DNA from: Pedobacter psychrotolerans
GTDB taxonomy: Bacteria; Bacteroidota; Bacteroidia; Sphingobacteriales; Sphingobacteriaceae
DNA length: 64,000 nucleotides
Reading direction: 5' to 3'
NCBI RefSeq assembly: GCF_004340665.1
Contig: NZ_SLWO01000002.1
Location: forward strand, 243,587 to 307,586
Position numbers and translations under genes: made by a program
Notes under the pieces: model-generated
The model's input: the letters and a program-made list of their open reading frames with translations, nothing else
Database searches by the model: none
What the model was told of the DNA's origin: nothing
Shown: in pieces, positions 35,162-43,150 of the stretch
Layout of the letters: each line of letters begins with the position of its first letter
Numbering within the stretch: position 1 is the stretch's first letter

Positions 35162-35761
35162 CTACAAAACAATACTATCAATTGCTTTATCCAGTGCAGT
35201 TTCCTGTACACCAGGGATGGCAAAACCTTCTGCCCTAACGATAGTGACATCAGTAATTCCGATGAAACCAAAAAAAGCTTTGATATAAGGAGCAACAAAG
35301 TCATAACCAGCAGCCTCACCAGAGCTATAAATTCCACCAGTGGAAACAGCGATATATGCTTTTTTTCCAGTAACTAAACCTTCCGGACCATTTGCACCAT
35401 ATTTAAAAGTAATCCCGGCACGAGCAATATGATCAAACCATGCTTTTAAAACAGAAGGAATACTAAAATTGTACATCGGTGCACCGATCACCAACACATC
35501 TGCATCCATAATTTCCTGAATGGCCTGATTAGAGTGGCTGATAGCCGCTTTATTTTCTTCAGTATGATGTTCTATCGGTGTAAAGAATGCATTTAAATGC
35601 GCTTCTTCCAGATGTGGAAATGGAGCTTTAGTTAAATCCTTAACCGCAACAACTGCAGCAGGATCCTGTGCTCTTAACTGATCTATAATTGCATTTGCCA
35701 ATTTAATACTATTGGATGCTTCGCCTCTTGGGCTTGAAATTACATGAAGAATCTTTGACAT
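35162..35761 (-). CDS. azoR: FMN-dependent NADH-azoreductase
   Basis: The 199-residue flavodoxin-fold enzyme begins MSKILHVISSPRGEASNS, the phosphate-binding loop for FMN. GAPMYNFSIPSVLKAWFDHIARAGITF is the AzoR-family active-site stretch, and AVSTGGIYSSGEAAG lies near the FMN ring. Such enzymes reduce azo compounds and quinones by two electrons using NADH. It is followed upstream on the same strand by a second flavodoxin-fold reductase, and an HxlR regulator is divergent beyond it. This suggests a quinone/electrophile response unit. Confidence 0.93.
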   Translation of the reverse strand: MSKILHVISSPRGEASNSIKLANAIIDQLRAQDPAAVVAVKDLTKAPFPHLEEAHLNAFFTPIEHHTEENKAAISHSNQAIQEIMDADVLVIGAPMYNFSIPSVLKAWFDHIARAGITFKYGANGPEGLVTGKKAYIAVSTGGIYSSGEAAGYDFVAPYIKAFFGFIGITDVTIVRAEGFAIPGVQETALDKAIDSIVL

Positions 35762-35912
35762 TTTATTCTAAGTTTAAGTAGCTAAAATCGCTATGTTTCG
35801 CCAGACTCATCTTGATGTGTGATAAGAAATTTACTTTTTTTAAAAAAAATTGATCAAAAATAAACGCCAGCGCATGACTGTAAAAAACACATGTTTAAAC
35901 CACCTCATAAAA

Positions 35913-36443
35913 TTACAAAGCATTTAAAAAATCCAGATAAGGTTGTACGCTTTTTTCTATCCACTCCTCAGAAGAATTGTACTCTATTCCATAATAGGCA
36001 AAAGGAGGCAGGTAACTGGCCTTAACATATTCAAAAGAAAGTTCAAACGGACGCAGTAAGTCAGCCAATGGATAGTGGTAAATCCCTGTCGGCTGATAGT
36101 CAACCTCATCTACCCCCAGGCTAATAGCGAGGGCTATTTTTTTACCGGAAACTTTATACCCACTTTCACTTCCATAAGCCCAGCCATGAATAAGCACCTC
36201 ATCTAACCACTTTTTAAATAACCATGGGCAATTAAACCAGTAGTAAGGAAATTGAAATACAATTTGATCATATTGTTCAACAAGCTGCTGCTCATAAGCT
36301 ACATCAATTACCCCATCAGGATAACACTCATGCAATTGGTGGATCACATATTGATCAGGAAATTTCTTCAGTTCTTCTACCCATCTTTTATTAACTACAG
36401 CACCTTGAAGATCAGGATGAATCACAATAACCAGTGTTTTCAT
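35913..36443 (-). CDS. NAD(P)H-dependent quinone reductase of the flavodoxin_2 family
   Basis: About 176 residues from the ATG at 36443 (MKTLVIVIHPDLQGAVVNKR); a frame to 36476 adds eleven residues. It has the flavodoxin_2 (MdaB/KefF-like) pattern: VIVIHP, then QIVFQFPYYWFNCPWLFKKWLDEV at the FMN loop and GKKIALAISLG. It reduces quinones or related electrophiles with NAD(P)H. The HxlR gene is divergent 98 bases away and is the likely regulator. Confidence 0.9.
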   Translation of the reverse strand: MKTLVIVIHPDLQGAVVNKRWVEELKKFPDQYVIHQLHECYPDGVIDVAYEQQLVEQYDQIVFQFPYYWFNCPWLFKKWLDEVLIHGWAYGSESGYKVSGKKIALAISLGVDEVDYQPTGIYHYPLADLLRPFELSFEYVKASYLPPFAYYGIEYNSSEEWIEKSVQPYLDFLNAL

Positions 36444-36476
36444 ATTCATAAATTTTAAATTTTCTGTTGCAAACAT

Positions 36477-36498
36477 ATAGCAAGTAACCTAATTTAGG
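36477..36498. promoter_or_regulatory. Candidate HxlR operator between the reductase and HxlR genes
   Basis: ATAGCAAGTA (36477-36486) matches a half of the operator at 6791-6828, and the palindrome CCTAATTTAGG follows at 36488-36498. It lies in the divergent promoter of the reductase and HxlR genes. Confidence 0.4.
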
Positions 36499-36541
36499 GT
36501 AGTTAGCGTCCCATTGTTATGTACTATAAAAAATGTAAGTA

Positions 36542-36898
36542 ATGTCTAAGATCAAAGAAACATCAACCAATTTCGCCAACAAAAAAGCATTGGCAGCAGA
36601 ATGTCCGGAAGCCTATACCACCAATATTATAGGCGGACAATGGGCTTTAGTGATTTGCTCCTGGTTAATGAGTGGAAAACTGAGATTTGGTGAATTAAAA
36701 AGACTGCTGCCAAATATCACAGAACGTATGCTTACCCTGCAACTTCGGAAACTGGAAGAAAATAAAATTTTAACCAGAAAAGTATATGCAGAAGTGCCAC
36801 CTAAAGTAGAATATGAGCTTACACCCATTGGTTATGAATTAAACCCAATCATTCAGGAACTTGAAAAATGGGGCAAAAAACATCAGGAACTTGAATAA
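36542..36898 (+). CDS. HxlR-family transcriptional regulator
   Basis: The 118-residue winged-helix protein has NIIGGQWALVICSWLMSGKLRFGELKRLL as the first helices, ITERMLTLQLRKLEENKIL as the recognition part, and VEYELTPIGYELNPIIQELEKWG as wing and dimer helix. The N-terminal AECPEAY supplies the usual HxlR Cys. It is divergent from the flavodoxin-type reductase gene, as is common for HxlR regulators of quinone or electrophile detoxification. Hairpin repeats follow its stop. Confidence 0.92.
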   Translation: MSKIKETSTNFANKKALAAECPEAYTTNIIGGQWALVICSWLMSGKLRFGELKRLLPNITERMLTLQLRKLEENKILTRKVYAEVPPKVEYELTPIGYELNPIIQELEKWGKKHQELE

Positions 36899-37363
36899 AA
36901 ACATCAACCAACTGACGAAGTTTCGGAGGCATGAGCGGCGCAAAACTTCGTCAGTTTTAAAAACGAAACCAACTTACGAAGTTTTAATGGCCTAAGGGCA
37001 GCAGAACTTCGTCAGTTTTAAAAACAGAATTCAACTTACGATATTCAAAGGCCCAAAGCGCAGCAGAACTTCATCAGTTTTAATAAAAAAAACGCCAATT
37101 TTTCACCCAATTTTCCAATGATGATAACTTTATAATTAATTTACCGTAGAAATACGGATAAATCACACATAACGGTAGTTTTGATCAGATTAGCTAAACC
37201 AGACACATAAATTAAAGGTTATCTAAACAGTCATACCTATCTCTAATATTAGCACCATGCTGATGTTATAAACAATCTCTTTCAAACCAAGACGATTTTA
37301 AGGCGATGCTTAATTTTAATAAGATGAATTTAAATACCACAGGCTGGTCAACCGATAGACCAT
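36899..37363. other. Intergenic region with tandem hairpins, upstream of glf
   Basis: The first part is taken up by the three hairpin units at 36910-37080. The rest (37081-37363) is AT-rich and should contain the glf operon promoter; no consensus was found. Confidence 0.5.
36910..37080. repeat. Three tandem palindromic repeat units of about 60 bp
   Basis: Unit 1 has perfect 14-base arms, AACTGACGAAGTTT (36910-36923) and its complement (36943-36956). Units 2 (about 36971-37017) and 3 (about 37033-37080) are progressively changed. Each ends in a CAG..AACTTCGTCAGTTTT-like right arm. A fourth copy is inside the MITE-like element at 42893-42937. Confidence 0.75.
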
Positions 37364-38497
37364 ATGCGTAAAGAATATGACTATTTAATTGTTGGAAGCG
37401 GATTATTTGGATCAGTTTTCGCCCACGAAGCAACCAAATGTGGTAAAAAGTGCTTACTAATTGATAAAAGAAGCCATCCAGGAGGAAATGTATTCTGCGA
37501 GAATATAGATGGCATAAACGTTCATCAATATGGCGCCCATATTTTTCACACCAATGATAAACAGATTTGGGATTATGTAAATTCTTTTGTAGAGTTTAAC
37601 CGATACACCAATAGCCCTATGGCAAATTATAAAGGTCAGCTTTATAATTTGCCATTCAACATGAATACCTTTTACCAGTTATGGGGTGTAAAAACTCCAG
37701 AAGAAGCAAAAGAAAAGATACAGTCGCAGATAGACCAGGCACAAATTACTGCACCATCTAACCTGCAAGAACAGGCACTTTCACTAGTTGGAAGCGATAT
37801 TTTCGAGAAACTGATTAAGGGCTATACCGAAAAACAGTGGGGCCGGCCAGCTACTGAACTGCCCGCTTTTATTATCAAAAGATTGCCCATCCGTTTCACT
37901 TATGATAATAATTATTTCAATGATAAATATCAGGGCATCCCGATAGGTGGTTATAATAAATTAACAGATGCACTATTGGAAGGCTCAGAAGTAAGGTTGG
38001 ATACAGACTATTTTCAGGACAGAAATCACTGGGACAACCTCGCTGATCAGGTAGTATTTACCGGCCATATCGATCAGTTTTATGATTACAGGTTTGGCAG
38101 ATTAGAATACCGGAGCTTAAGATTCGAACACCAGGTAATGGATCAGGAAAACCATCAGGGAAATGCGGTAATTAATTATACCGAGCGTGAAGTGCCTTAT
38201 ACCAGAATCATTGAACATAAACACTTTGAATTCGGCACCCAGCCAAAAACGGTGGTCACCAAAGAGTTTCCGGAAGATTGGACACCCGAAAAAGAAGCTT
38301 ACTACCCCATTAACGATCAGCGAAATAATGAACTCTTCGCAAAATATAAATCCCTCGGACAGACTCAAGACAACGTGATCTTCGGTGGTCGGCTAGCCAC
38401 CTACCAATATTATGATATGCACCAGGTTATTGGTGCCGCATTAAAGGCCGTAAATGTTCATTTTAATCCCCCTATTCAACCTAAATCCACTATTTAA
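37364..38497 (+). CDS. glf: UDP-galactopyranose mutase
   Basis: The 377-residue flavoprotein begins with the FAD dinucleotide fold DYLIVGSGLFGSVFAHEA and LLIDKRSHPGGNVF. The NVHQYGAHIFHT and PINDQRNNELFAKY motifs are typical of the family. UGM interconverts UDP-galactopyranose and UDP-galactofuranose, the donor for Galf-containing glycans. The next gene starts directly after the stop, and the one after overlaps, so it leads a three-gene operon with a glycosyltransferase and a glycosidase. Confidence 0.95.
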   Translation: MRKEYDYLIVGSGLFGSVFAHEATKCGKKCLLIDKRSHPGGNVFCENIDGINVHQYGAHIFHTNDKQIWDYVNSFVEFNRYTNSPMANYKGQLYNLPFNMNTFYQLWGVKTPEEAKEKIQSQIDQAQITAPSNLQEQALSLVGSDIFEKLIKGYTEKQWGRPATELPAFIIKRLPIRFTYDNNYFNDKYQGIPIGGYNKLTDALLEGSEVRLDTDYFQDRNHWDNLADQVVFTGHIDQFYDYRFGRLEYRSLRFEHQVMDQENHQGNAVINYTEREVPYTRIIEHKHFEFGTQPKTVVTKEFPEDWTPEKEAYYPINDQRNNELFAKYKSLGQTQDNVIFGGRLATYQYYDMHQVIGAALKAVNVHFNPPIQPKSTI

Positions 38498-39643
38498 ATG
38501 ATCATTACAGAACAGCTATTGCCACAAAACCTTTTATGCTTTTCCCATTTGAGGTGGGATTTTGTTTTCCAGAGACCCCAACACCTCATGAGCCGGTTTT
38601 CAGATCAAATTAATGTATTTGTACTGGAAGAACCAGTATTTGATGCAGAAGAAATAAACCACCTGTCTTTTGATCAGCGGACAGACCAGCTCGTGATTTT
38701 ATTACCCCATCTTAAACCAGGAATGGATGGCGATGAACAAAAAACAGCCATGCGCAATCTGCTCAGTGATTTTTTTAGCGAACAAGATCTTGCCAACTGG
38801 ATTTTTTGGTACTACACACCCATGGCACTACAGTTTTCTGATCATTATACTGCCGCACTTACAGTATTTGATTGTATGGATGAATTATCTGCATTCGACT
38901 TTGCACCACCAGCGCTCTTGGCCATGGAAAAAAAGCTACTTAAAACGGCCGACATTGTTTTTACGGGAGGACATTCCCTTCACGAAGCGAAAAAAGAACA
39001 CCACAACAATATTCATGTTTTCCCCAGCAGCATTGATAAGGCACACTTTGCCCTCGCACGGACAACCGCACTTGAACCTACAGATCAGGAATCGATAACT
39101 GGAATTAAATTAGGCTTCTTTGGTGTTATTGACGAACGTTTTGATGCAGAACTGATCCGCCAGCTCGCCTTAAAAAGACCAGATTGGCAAATTGTATTAT
39201 TAGGTCCCGTAGTTAAAGTATCCATGGATCAGCTTCCTCAGGCCCATAATATCCATTACCTCGGTCAAAAAACATATCAGCAACTGCCAGCATATCTTTC
39301 CGGCTGGAACGTAGCCCTCATTCCATTTGCCATCAACCAGTCTACCCGTTTTATCAGTCCTACTAAAACACCTGAATACCTTTCTGCAGGCAAAAGAGTG
39401 GTATCTACCCCCATCCGTGATGTAGTCAAGCCCTATGGAATTTCAGGAATGGTCAATATCGCCTCTGATCCGGAAGAATTTATTATGGCCATTGAACAGG
39501 CACTACTCGCAGCTGATCAGGAAGAGTGGTTGGCACAGGTTGATACCTTCCTCGAAGATAAATCATGGGATAATACCTTTGAAGATATGAAGAAAAAAAT
39601 GTTGTGGACCCTTTTTGAAACCGATAAACTATTGGCCAGCTAA
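38498..39643 (+). CDS. Glycosyltransferase, GT4-like (TuaH-type)
   Basis: The 381-residue protein has two Rossmann-like halves. Near the start is LRWDFVFQRPQHLMSRF, a signature of TuaH-like transferases, and the C-terminal half has LGFFGVIDERFDAELI, NIHYLGQKTYQQLPAYLSGWNVALIPFAIN and TPEYLSAGKRVVST, with the last matching the nucleotide-sugar EX7E-like region. The order mutase, transferase, glycosidase suggests transfer of Galf or another sugar to an exopolysaccharide or glycolipid. It begins right at the stop of glf. Confidence 0.88.
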   Translation: MIITEQLLPQNLLCFSHLRWDFVFQRPQHLMSRFSDQINVFVLEEPVFDAEEINHLSFDQRTDQLVILLPHLKPGMDGDEQKTAMRNLLSDFFSEQDLANWIFWYYTPMALQFSDHYTAALTVFDCMDELSAFDFAPPALLAMEKKLLKTADIVFTGGHSLHEAKKEHHNNIHVFPSSIDKAHFALARTTALEPTDQESITGIKLGFFGVIDERFDAELIRQLALKRPDWQIVLLGPVVKVSMDQLPQAHNIHYLGQKTYQQLPAYLSGWNVALIPFAINQSTRFISPTKTPEYLSAGKRVVSTPIRDVVKPYGISGMVNIASDPEEFIMAIEQALLAADQEEWLAQVDTFLEDKSWDNTFEDMKKKMLWTLFETDKLLAS

Positions 39644-40791
39644 TGAAAGATATTTATCCTTTCCGGTCATTTTGGATGGCCGGTTATGAATGTTCTGATC
39701 AGCTCAACCATTATGGCAACCGCGTAGACCTTTTAACCGAAACGGGTCACATCGCTCAGTTAAAAGAAGATTATCAGCGTTTGTTAGGCATGGGTATTTA
39801 TACCGTAAGAGAAGGCATCCGCTGGAGCCATATAGAAACCAAACCATACGAATATGATTTTTCTACAGTAGCCCTGATGATTGATGCCGCAAGAGCTACC
39901 GGTGTACAACAAATCTGGGATATCTGCCATTTCGGATACCCGGTAGATTTGAGCCCGCTACACCCCCATTTCCTGATGCGTTTTGTAGATGTTTGCTCGG
40001 CATTTGCCACTTTCTATAAAAATTACTGCCCTGGCCAACAGCTAATTGTTACCCCAATTAATGAAGTGGGTTTCATATCATGGCTGGGTGGCGATCATGC
40101 CAGCACCACACCATATGCCCGCGGAATGGGCTGGAATGTAAAATACGCACTCATTCGTGCTTATATTCAAGCCATCAAAGCCATTAAGGAAATTGATCCG
40201 GAAGCATGGATTATGACGACAGAACCCATCGTAAATATTGTACCCGCGCTGGATGCCACAATGGAAATGGTAATGCAGGCCAAACAAGATCATGATTTCC
40301 AATACCAGGCAACCGACATGCTCACCGGAAAAATCTGCCCCGAACTTGGTGGCGCGCCCGAACTTATTGATTACCTTGGTTTTAATTTTTATTACAACAA
40401 TCAATGGGTGGCAAGTGATTTTTCAGGTTTACCCTGGGCAAATCTTGATCCTGATCCCCGATGGAGAGGGCTTTCCGCTTTATTTGAGGAAGCCTACCTG
40501 CGCTATGGTAAACCAATCGTATTAACAGAAACCAGCCATCCCGGTGAACACCGCCCAAACTGGATTGAACTGATAGCTAAAGAGTGTGTAAAAACCTTAA
40601 AGCTTGGCATTCCTTTAAAAGGGATTTGCCTCTACCCCATCATTGATAGGCCAGATTGGGATCACCTCCATTACTGGCACCACTCCGGCTTATGGGATGC
40701 CGATGCACTTAACCCACACGCAAGAAATTTATATCTGCCATATGCAGAGGCCATTGAAAAGGCCATGACACTGGTAGAACCATATTTATAA
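39643..40791 (+). CDS. Family 1-type glycosidase-like protein in a glycan synthesis operon
   Basis: The 382-residue TIM barrel has the clan GH-A pattern: WMAGYECSDQ at the start, the acid/base in TPINEVGF (Asn140-Glu141), and the nucleophile in IVLTETSHPGEH (Glu296). It has no signal peptide, so it acts in the cytoplasm, which is unlike PUL glycosidases. The ATG overlaps the stop of the transferase gene by one base, so it is co-translated with it. It may trim or recycle a glycan intermediate, or transfer sugars; its substrate is unknown. Confidence 0.85.
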   Translation: MKDIYPFRSFWMAGYECSDQLNHYGNRVDLLTETGHIAQLKEDYQRLLGMGIYTVREGIRWSHIETKPYEYDFSTVALMIDAARATGVQQIWDICHFGYPVDLSPLHPHFLMRFVDVCSAFATFYKNYCPGQQLIVTPINEVGFISWLGGDHASTTPYARGMGWNVKYALIRAYIQAIKAIKEIDPEAWIMTTEPIVNIVPALDATMEMVMQAKQDHDFQYQATDMLTGKICPELGGAPELIDYLGFNFYYNNQWVASDFSGLPWANLDPDPRWRGLSALFEEAYLRYGKPIVLTETSHPGEHRPNWIELIAKECVKTLKLGIPLKGICLYPIIDRPDWDHLHYWHHSGLWDADALNPHARNLYLPYAEAIEKAMTLVEPYL

Positions 40792-40851
40792 ATTACGTTC
40801 CCCACGGCTCATAAAAAATGTTCAACTTTACGCGCTTAATTAAAAAAAATC

Positions 40852-41304
40852 ATGACGACCACTATGGTTAACCCAACATACCCCACTCAAATTAATCCCG
40901 ATTTAGCCAGTATAGACTGGGCACATGTACTGCATTTATTTCAAAAAATTAACTGGAAGCACCGCGTGGCAACAGAAATAGAAAGTGCCTTTAAATTAAG
41001 TACCCATACCCTATTTATATACCACGAAGAGGTAATTATCGCTTTTGGAAGAGTAGTTGGAGATGGCCGCTATTATGCCATGCTGGCTGATGTTGTCGTA
41101 GACCCAGATTATCAGGGACAAGGTTTGGGTAAATACATAGTAACCACCTTAAACAATCAATTAGATAATTACCATTTTGTAAATTTAAGTGCAGCACCCG
41201 GGGCAGATGATTTTTATAAAGGTATGGGCTGGAAAAAGCAAACCACTGCATTTATATGGCCACAAGGACCAAAGCAATTGAGGCAACATTGCGAAAAAGA
41301 TTAA
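40852..41304 (+). CDS. GNAT-family N-acetyltransferase
   Basis: The 150-residue protein has the GNAT fold with VVVDPDYQGQGLGKYIVTTLN, where QGQGLGK is the acetyl-CoA pyrophosphate loop, and FVNLSAAPGADDFYKGMGW at motif B. It resembles small acetyltransferases that act on amines or antibiotics; the substrate is unknown. An ATG at 40864 is an alternative start. It lies 60 bases after the glycosidase gene and may be part of the operon or independent. Confidence 0.9.
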   Translation: MTTTMVNPTYPTQINPDLASIDWAHVLHLFQKINWKHRVATEIESAFKLSTHTLFIYHEEVIIAFGRVVGDGRYYAMLADVVVDPDYQGQGLGKYIVTTLNNQLDNYHFVNLSAAPGADDFYKGMGWKKQTTAFIWPQGPKQLRQHCEKD

Positions 41305-41354
41305 GATTGATTATCCTTCAGGTAAAAGGTATTTAGCAGAGCATCCTTAAATTT

Positions 41355-42476
41355 TTACGTCTTATTGGATGAATCCGCTGCACCATCACTGATATTTGGG
41401 TTCTGGTTTTTCAGGTAAATCCTGAAAACCGTACCCTTATCCAGTTCACTTTCAACCTCAATTTTTCCACCAGATAAATTGACTATCTCTTTAACCAGGT
41501 GAAGCCCAACACCTGTTCCTTCCACATCGTTAGCAATGCGTTCGTATTTTTTAAATATCTTTTCAAGATTATCCTCTGCTATTCCCCTGCCATTATCAGA
41601 AACACTAAGTACAAAATAATCACCTTCAATATAGGTCTTGATCAATATTTTTGGCTCACGGCCAGCACTTTTGTATTTAATTGAATTGTTAATCAGGTTA
41701 TAAAGCACACTTCTCAGCTTACGGCGAACAAAAACAATTTCTGAATGTGCAACTTCCCATTTTATAATCGCGTTAGATTCCAATATCTGAGAAGCCAGTG
41801 TAAGTCGAACATCTTCAACAATCTGTTCAATATCCAATAGTTCTTCTATCGCCTTATAATGGTGCTCAGTTTTTCTGGCATCCGTCAGATCTATAATAAT
41901 TCCCTTAATTTTTAAAAGCCCGGTCTCAATTTTCTCCAGTAAAACCGGGAATTTTTCCATCCCCTTTTCAGGCACCTTCTTCAGCATTTCAATCGTTAAA
42001 CCTAAGCTGGTTAAGGGTGTTTTAATATCATGAGAAATGGTATCCAATAACAACTCATGCTCCATAATTAATTTTTCCTGTTCCTTAAGGTCCCGGATTC
42101 TGGAGGTAATATCAATAAAAGTAATAATTACGCCATTGGTTTTATTTTCCTGCATCACAATGTATGGCAGAATATTCATCTGAAACCAGCGCATATCAAT
42201 CGTTTGAATCTCTTTCTCTAAAAGTTCACCCGTATTAATGACCTGTTCAATATTATCTACAATGCTCGGAAAGCGAAAATTATCTTTCACTTCAGTGATG
42301 GATTTACCGATGTCACTTTGATGAAGCTTAAATTGCTTCATGGCAGGCGGTGTAAATTTCCGAAGCACTAAATTAGAATCAACAAAAAGCTGTGGAATGA
42401 TGGTATTGCGAAAGTAATTCTCTAACTCGTCGTTAAGTTCTATCAGTTCACTAATCTTTGAATTTTTATCTTGCAT
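41355..42476 (-). CDS. Cytoplasmic PAS-domain sensor histidine kinase
   Basis: The 373-residue protein has no membrane helix. The N-terminal PAS region (LFVDSNLVLRKFTPPAMKQF, and WFQMNILPYIV) is followed by HisKA with LLDTISHDIKTPLTSLG, then HATPase_c with LYNLINNSIKYK, SVSDNGRGI and GTGVGLHLVKEIV. It is similar to the PAS module that follows CheR methyltransferases in Bacteroidota hybrid proteins. No regulator gene lies next to it. The gene is convergent with the GNAT gene. Confidence 0.93.
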   Translation of the reverse strand: MQDKNSKISELIELNDELENYFRNTIIPQLFVDSNLVLRKFTPPAMKQFKLHQSDIGKSITEVKDNFRFPSIVDNIEQVINTGELLEKEIQTIDMRWFQMNILPYIVMQENKTNGVIITFIDITSRIRDLKEQEKLIMEHELLLDTISHDIKTPLTSLGLTIEMLKKVPEKGMEKFPVLLEKIETGLLKIKGIIIDLTDARKTEHHYKAIEELLDIEQIVEDVRLTLASQILESNAIIKWEVAHSEIVFVRRKLRSVLYNLINNSIKYKSAGREPKILIKTYIEGDYFVLSVSDNGRGIAEDNLEKIFKKYERIANDVEGTGVGLHLVKEIVNLSGGKIEVESELDKGTVFRIYLKNQNPNISDGAADSSNKT

Positions 42477-42688
42477 TACACGCTCTTAAGTAAAAATATG
42501 CCTGTCAGGAGTAATGTACTAAAAATTAGCTGATAAAGCACATCCAGAAAGGAATCAGACTTTTTAATGACCACTAACTATAAAAATGTTACCTGGCAAA
42601 TGCAAAATATAACAATATTTTACCTGATACAGCGAGGGAGCAGGGGCTGGTTAACCATTTCAGTAGCAATTTTCAATTCACTAATCAT

Positions 42689-42993
42689 AATCTTCCGAAC
42701 ACTTATGGTGTCTCAACAACCAGTTGAAGTTTTATCAGGTTAATGTGTTAATCCTATTGAATTTGTATGCGTGAATTTTCGGTCGGTGAGACACCAACCG
42801 ATAGATGAGTCTTATCATGTGTTATAATTGCTCTTAAACTGGCGGAGTTTTGCTCCACTCTGGCCTTTGAGACTTCGCAAGTTAACTAATCGACTGACGA
42901 AGTTTCGGTGGGACTTGCGATGGGAAACTTCGTAAGTCTTAAGTTGAATCTTAATCTACTGGTTGGTGTCTCACCTCAGTTGTTCGGAAGATT
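42689..42993. mobile_element. MITE-like element with inverted ends
   Basis: The left end AATCTTCCGAACA (42689-42701) is matched exactly in reverse complement at 42981-42993, making a ~305-bp unit. Inside lies a second perfect 15-base inverted repeat, GGTGAGACACCAACC (42785-42799) with its complement at 42961-42975, plus a hairpin (42893-42937) of the same type as at 36910. There is no coding frame. No clear target duplication was seen. Confidence 0.55.
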
Positions 42994-43031
42994 AACAATA
43001 ATTTACACAATACAGCTATGAGAGAACTCCC

Positions 43032-43046
43032 CTCCTAATTTAGGAG
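43032..43046 (-). terminator. Hairpin after the GH115 gene
   Basis: A perfect CTCCTAATTTAGGAG palindrome lies about 105 bases beyond the stop of GH115. It may end its transcript or be part of a repeat. Confidence 0.35.
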
Positions 43047-43073
43047 AGGCAGGGGGGGTAACCATCCAGCATA

Positions 43074-43101
43074 AATTTTCAATTCACTAATCATAATCTT
43101 C
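43074..43101. repeat. Direct repeat of the left flank of the MITE-like element
   Basis: These 28 bases are identical to 42669-42696 (they start AATTTTCAATTCACTAATC) and continue AGAACAACTA, a variant of the left end. It looks like a solo or broken copy. Confidence 0.6.
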
Positions 43102-43150
43102 AGAACAACTATCTTGAATTACCAACCAACGAATGACCTCAATAATAAAG

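Larger units (their letters stand above)
42477..43150. other. Repeat-rich intergenic region
   Basis: The gap has no gene. It contains the MITE-like element at 42689-42993, a direct repeat of its left flank at 43074-43101, and a hairpin at 43032-43046. Confidence 0.6.

Noticed and set aside
36910..37080. Possible CRISPR-like array
   Set aside because: The units are palindromic hairpins that decay from copy to copy, and the gaps are not unique spacers of even length. No cas gene is near.
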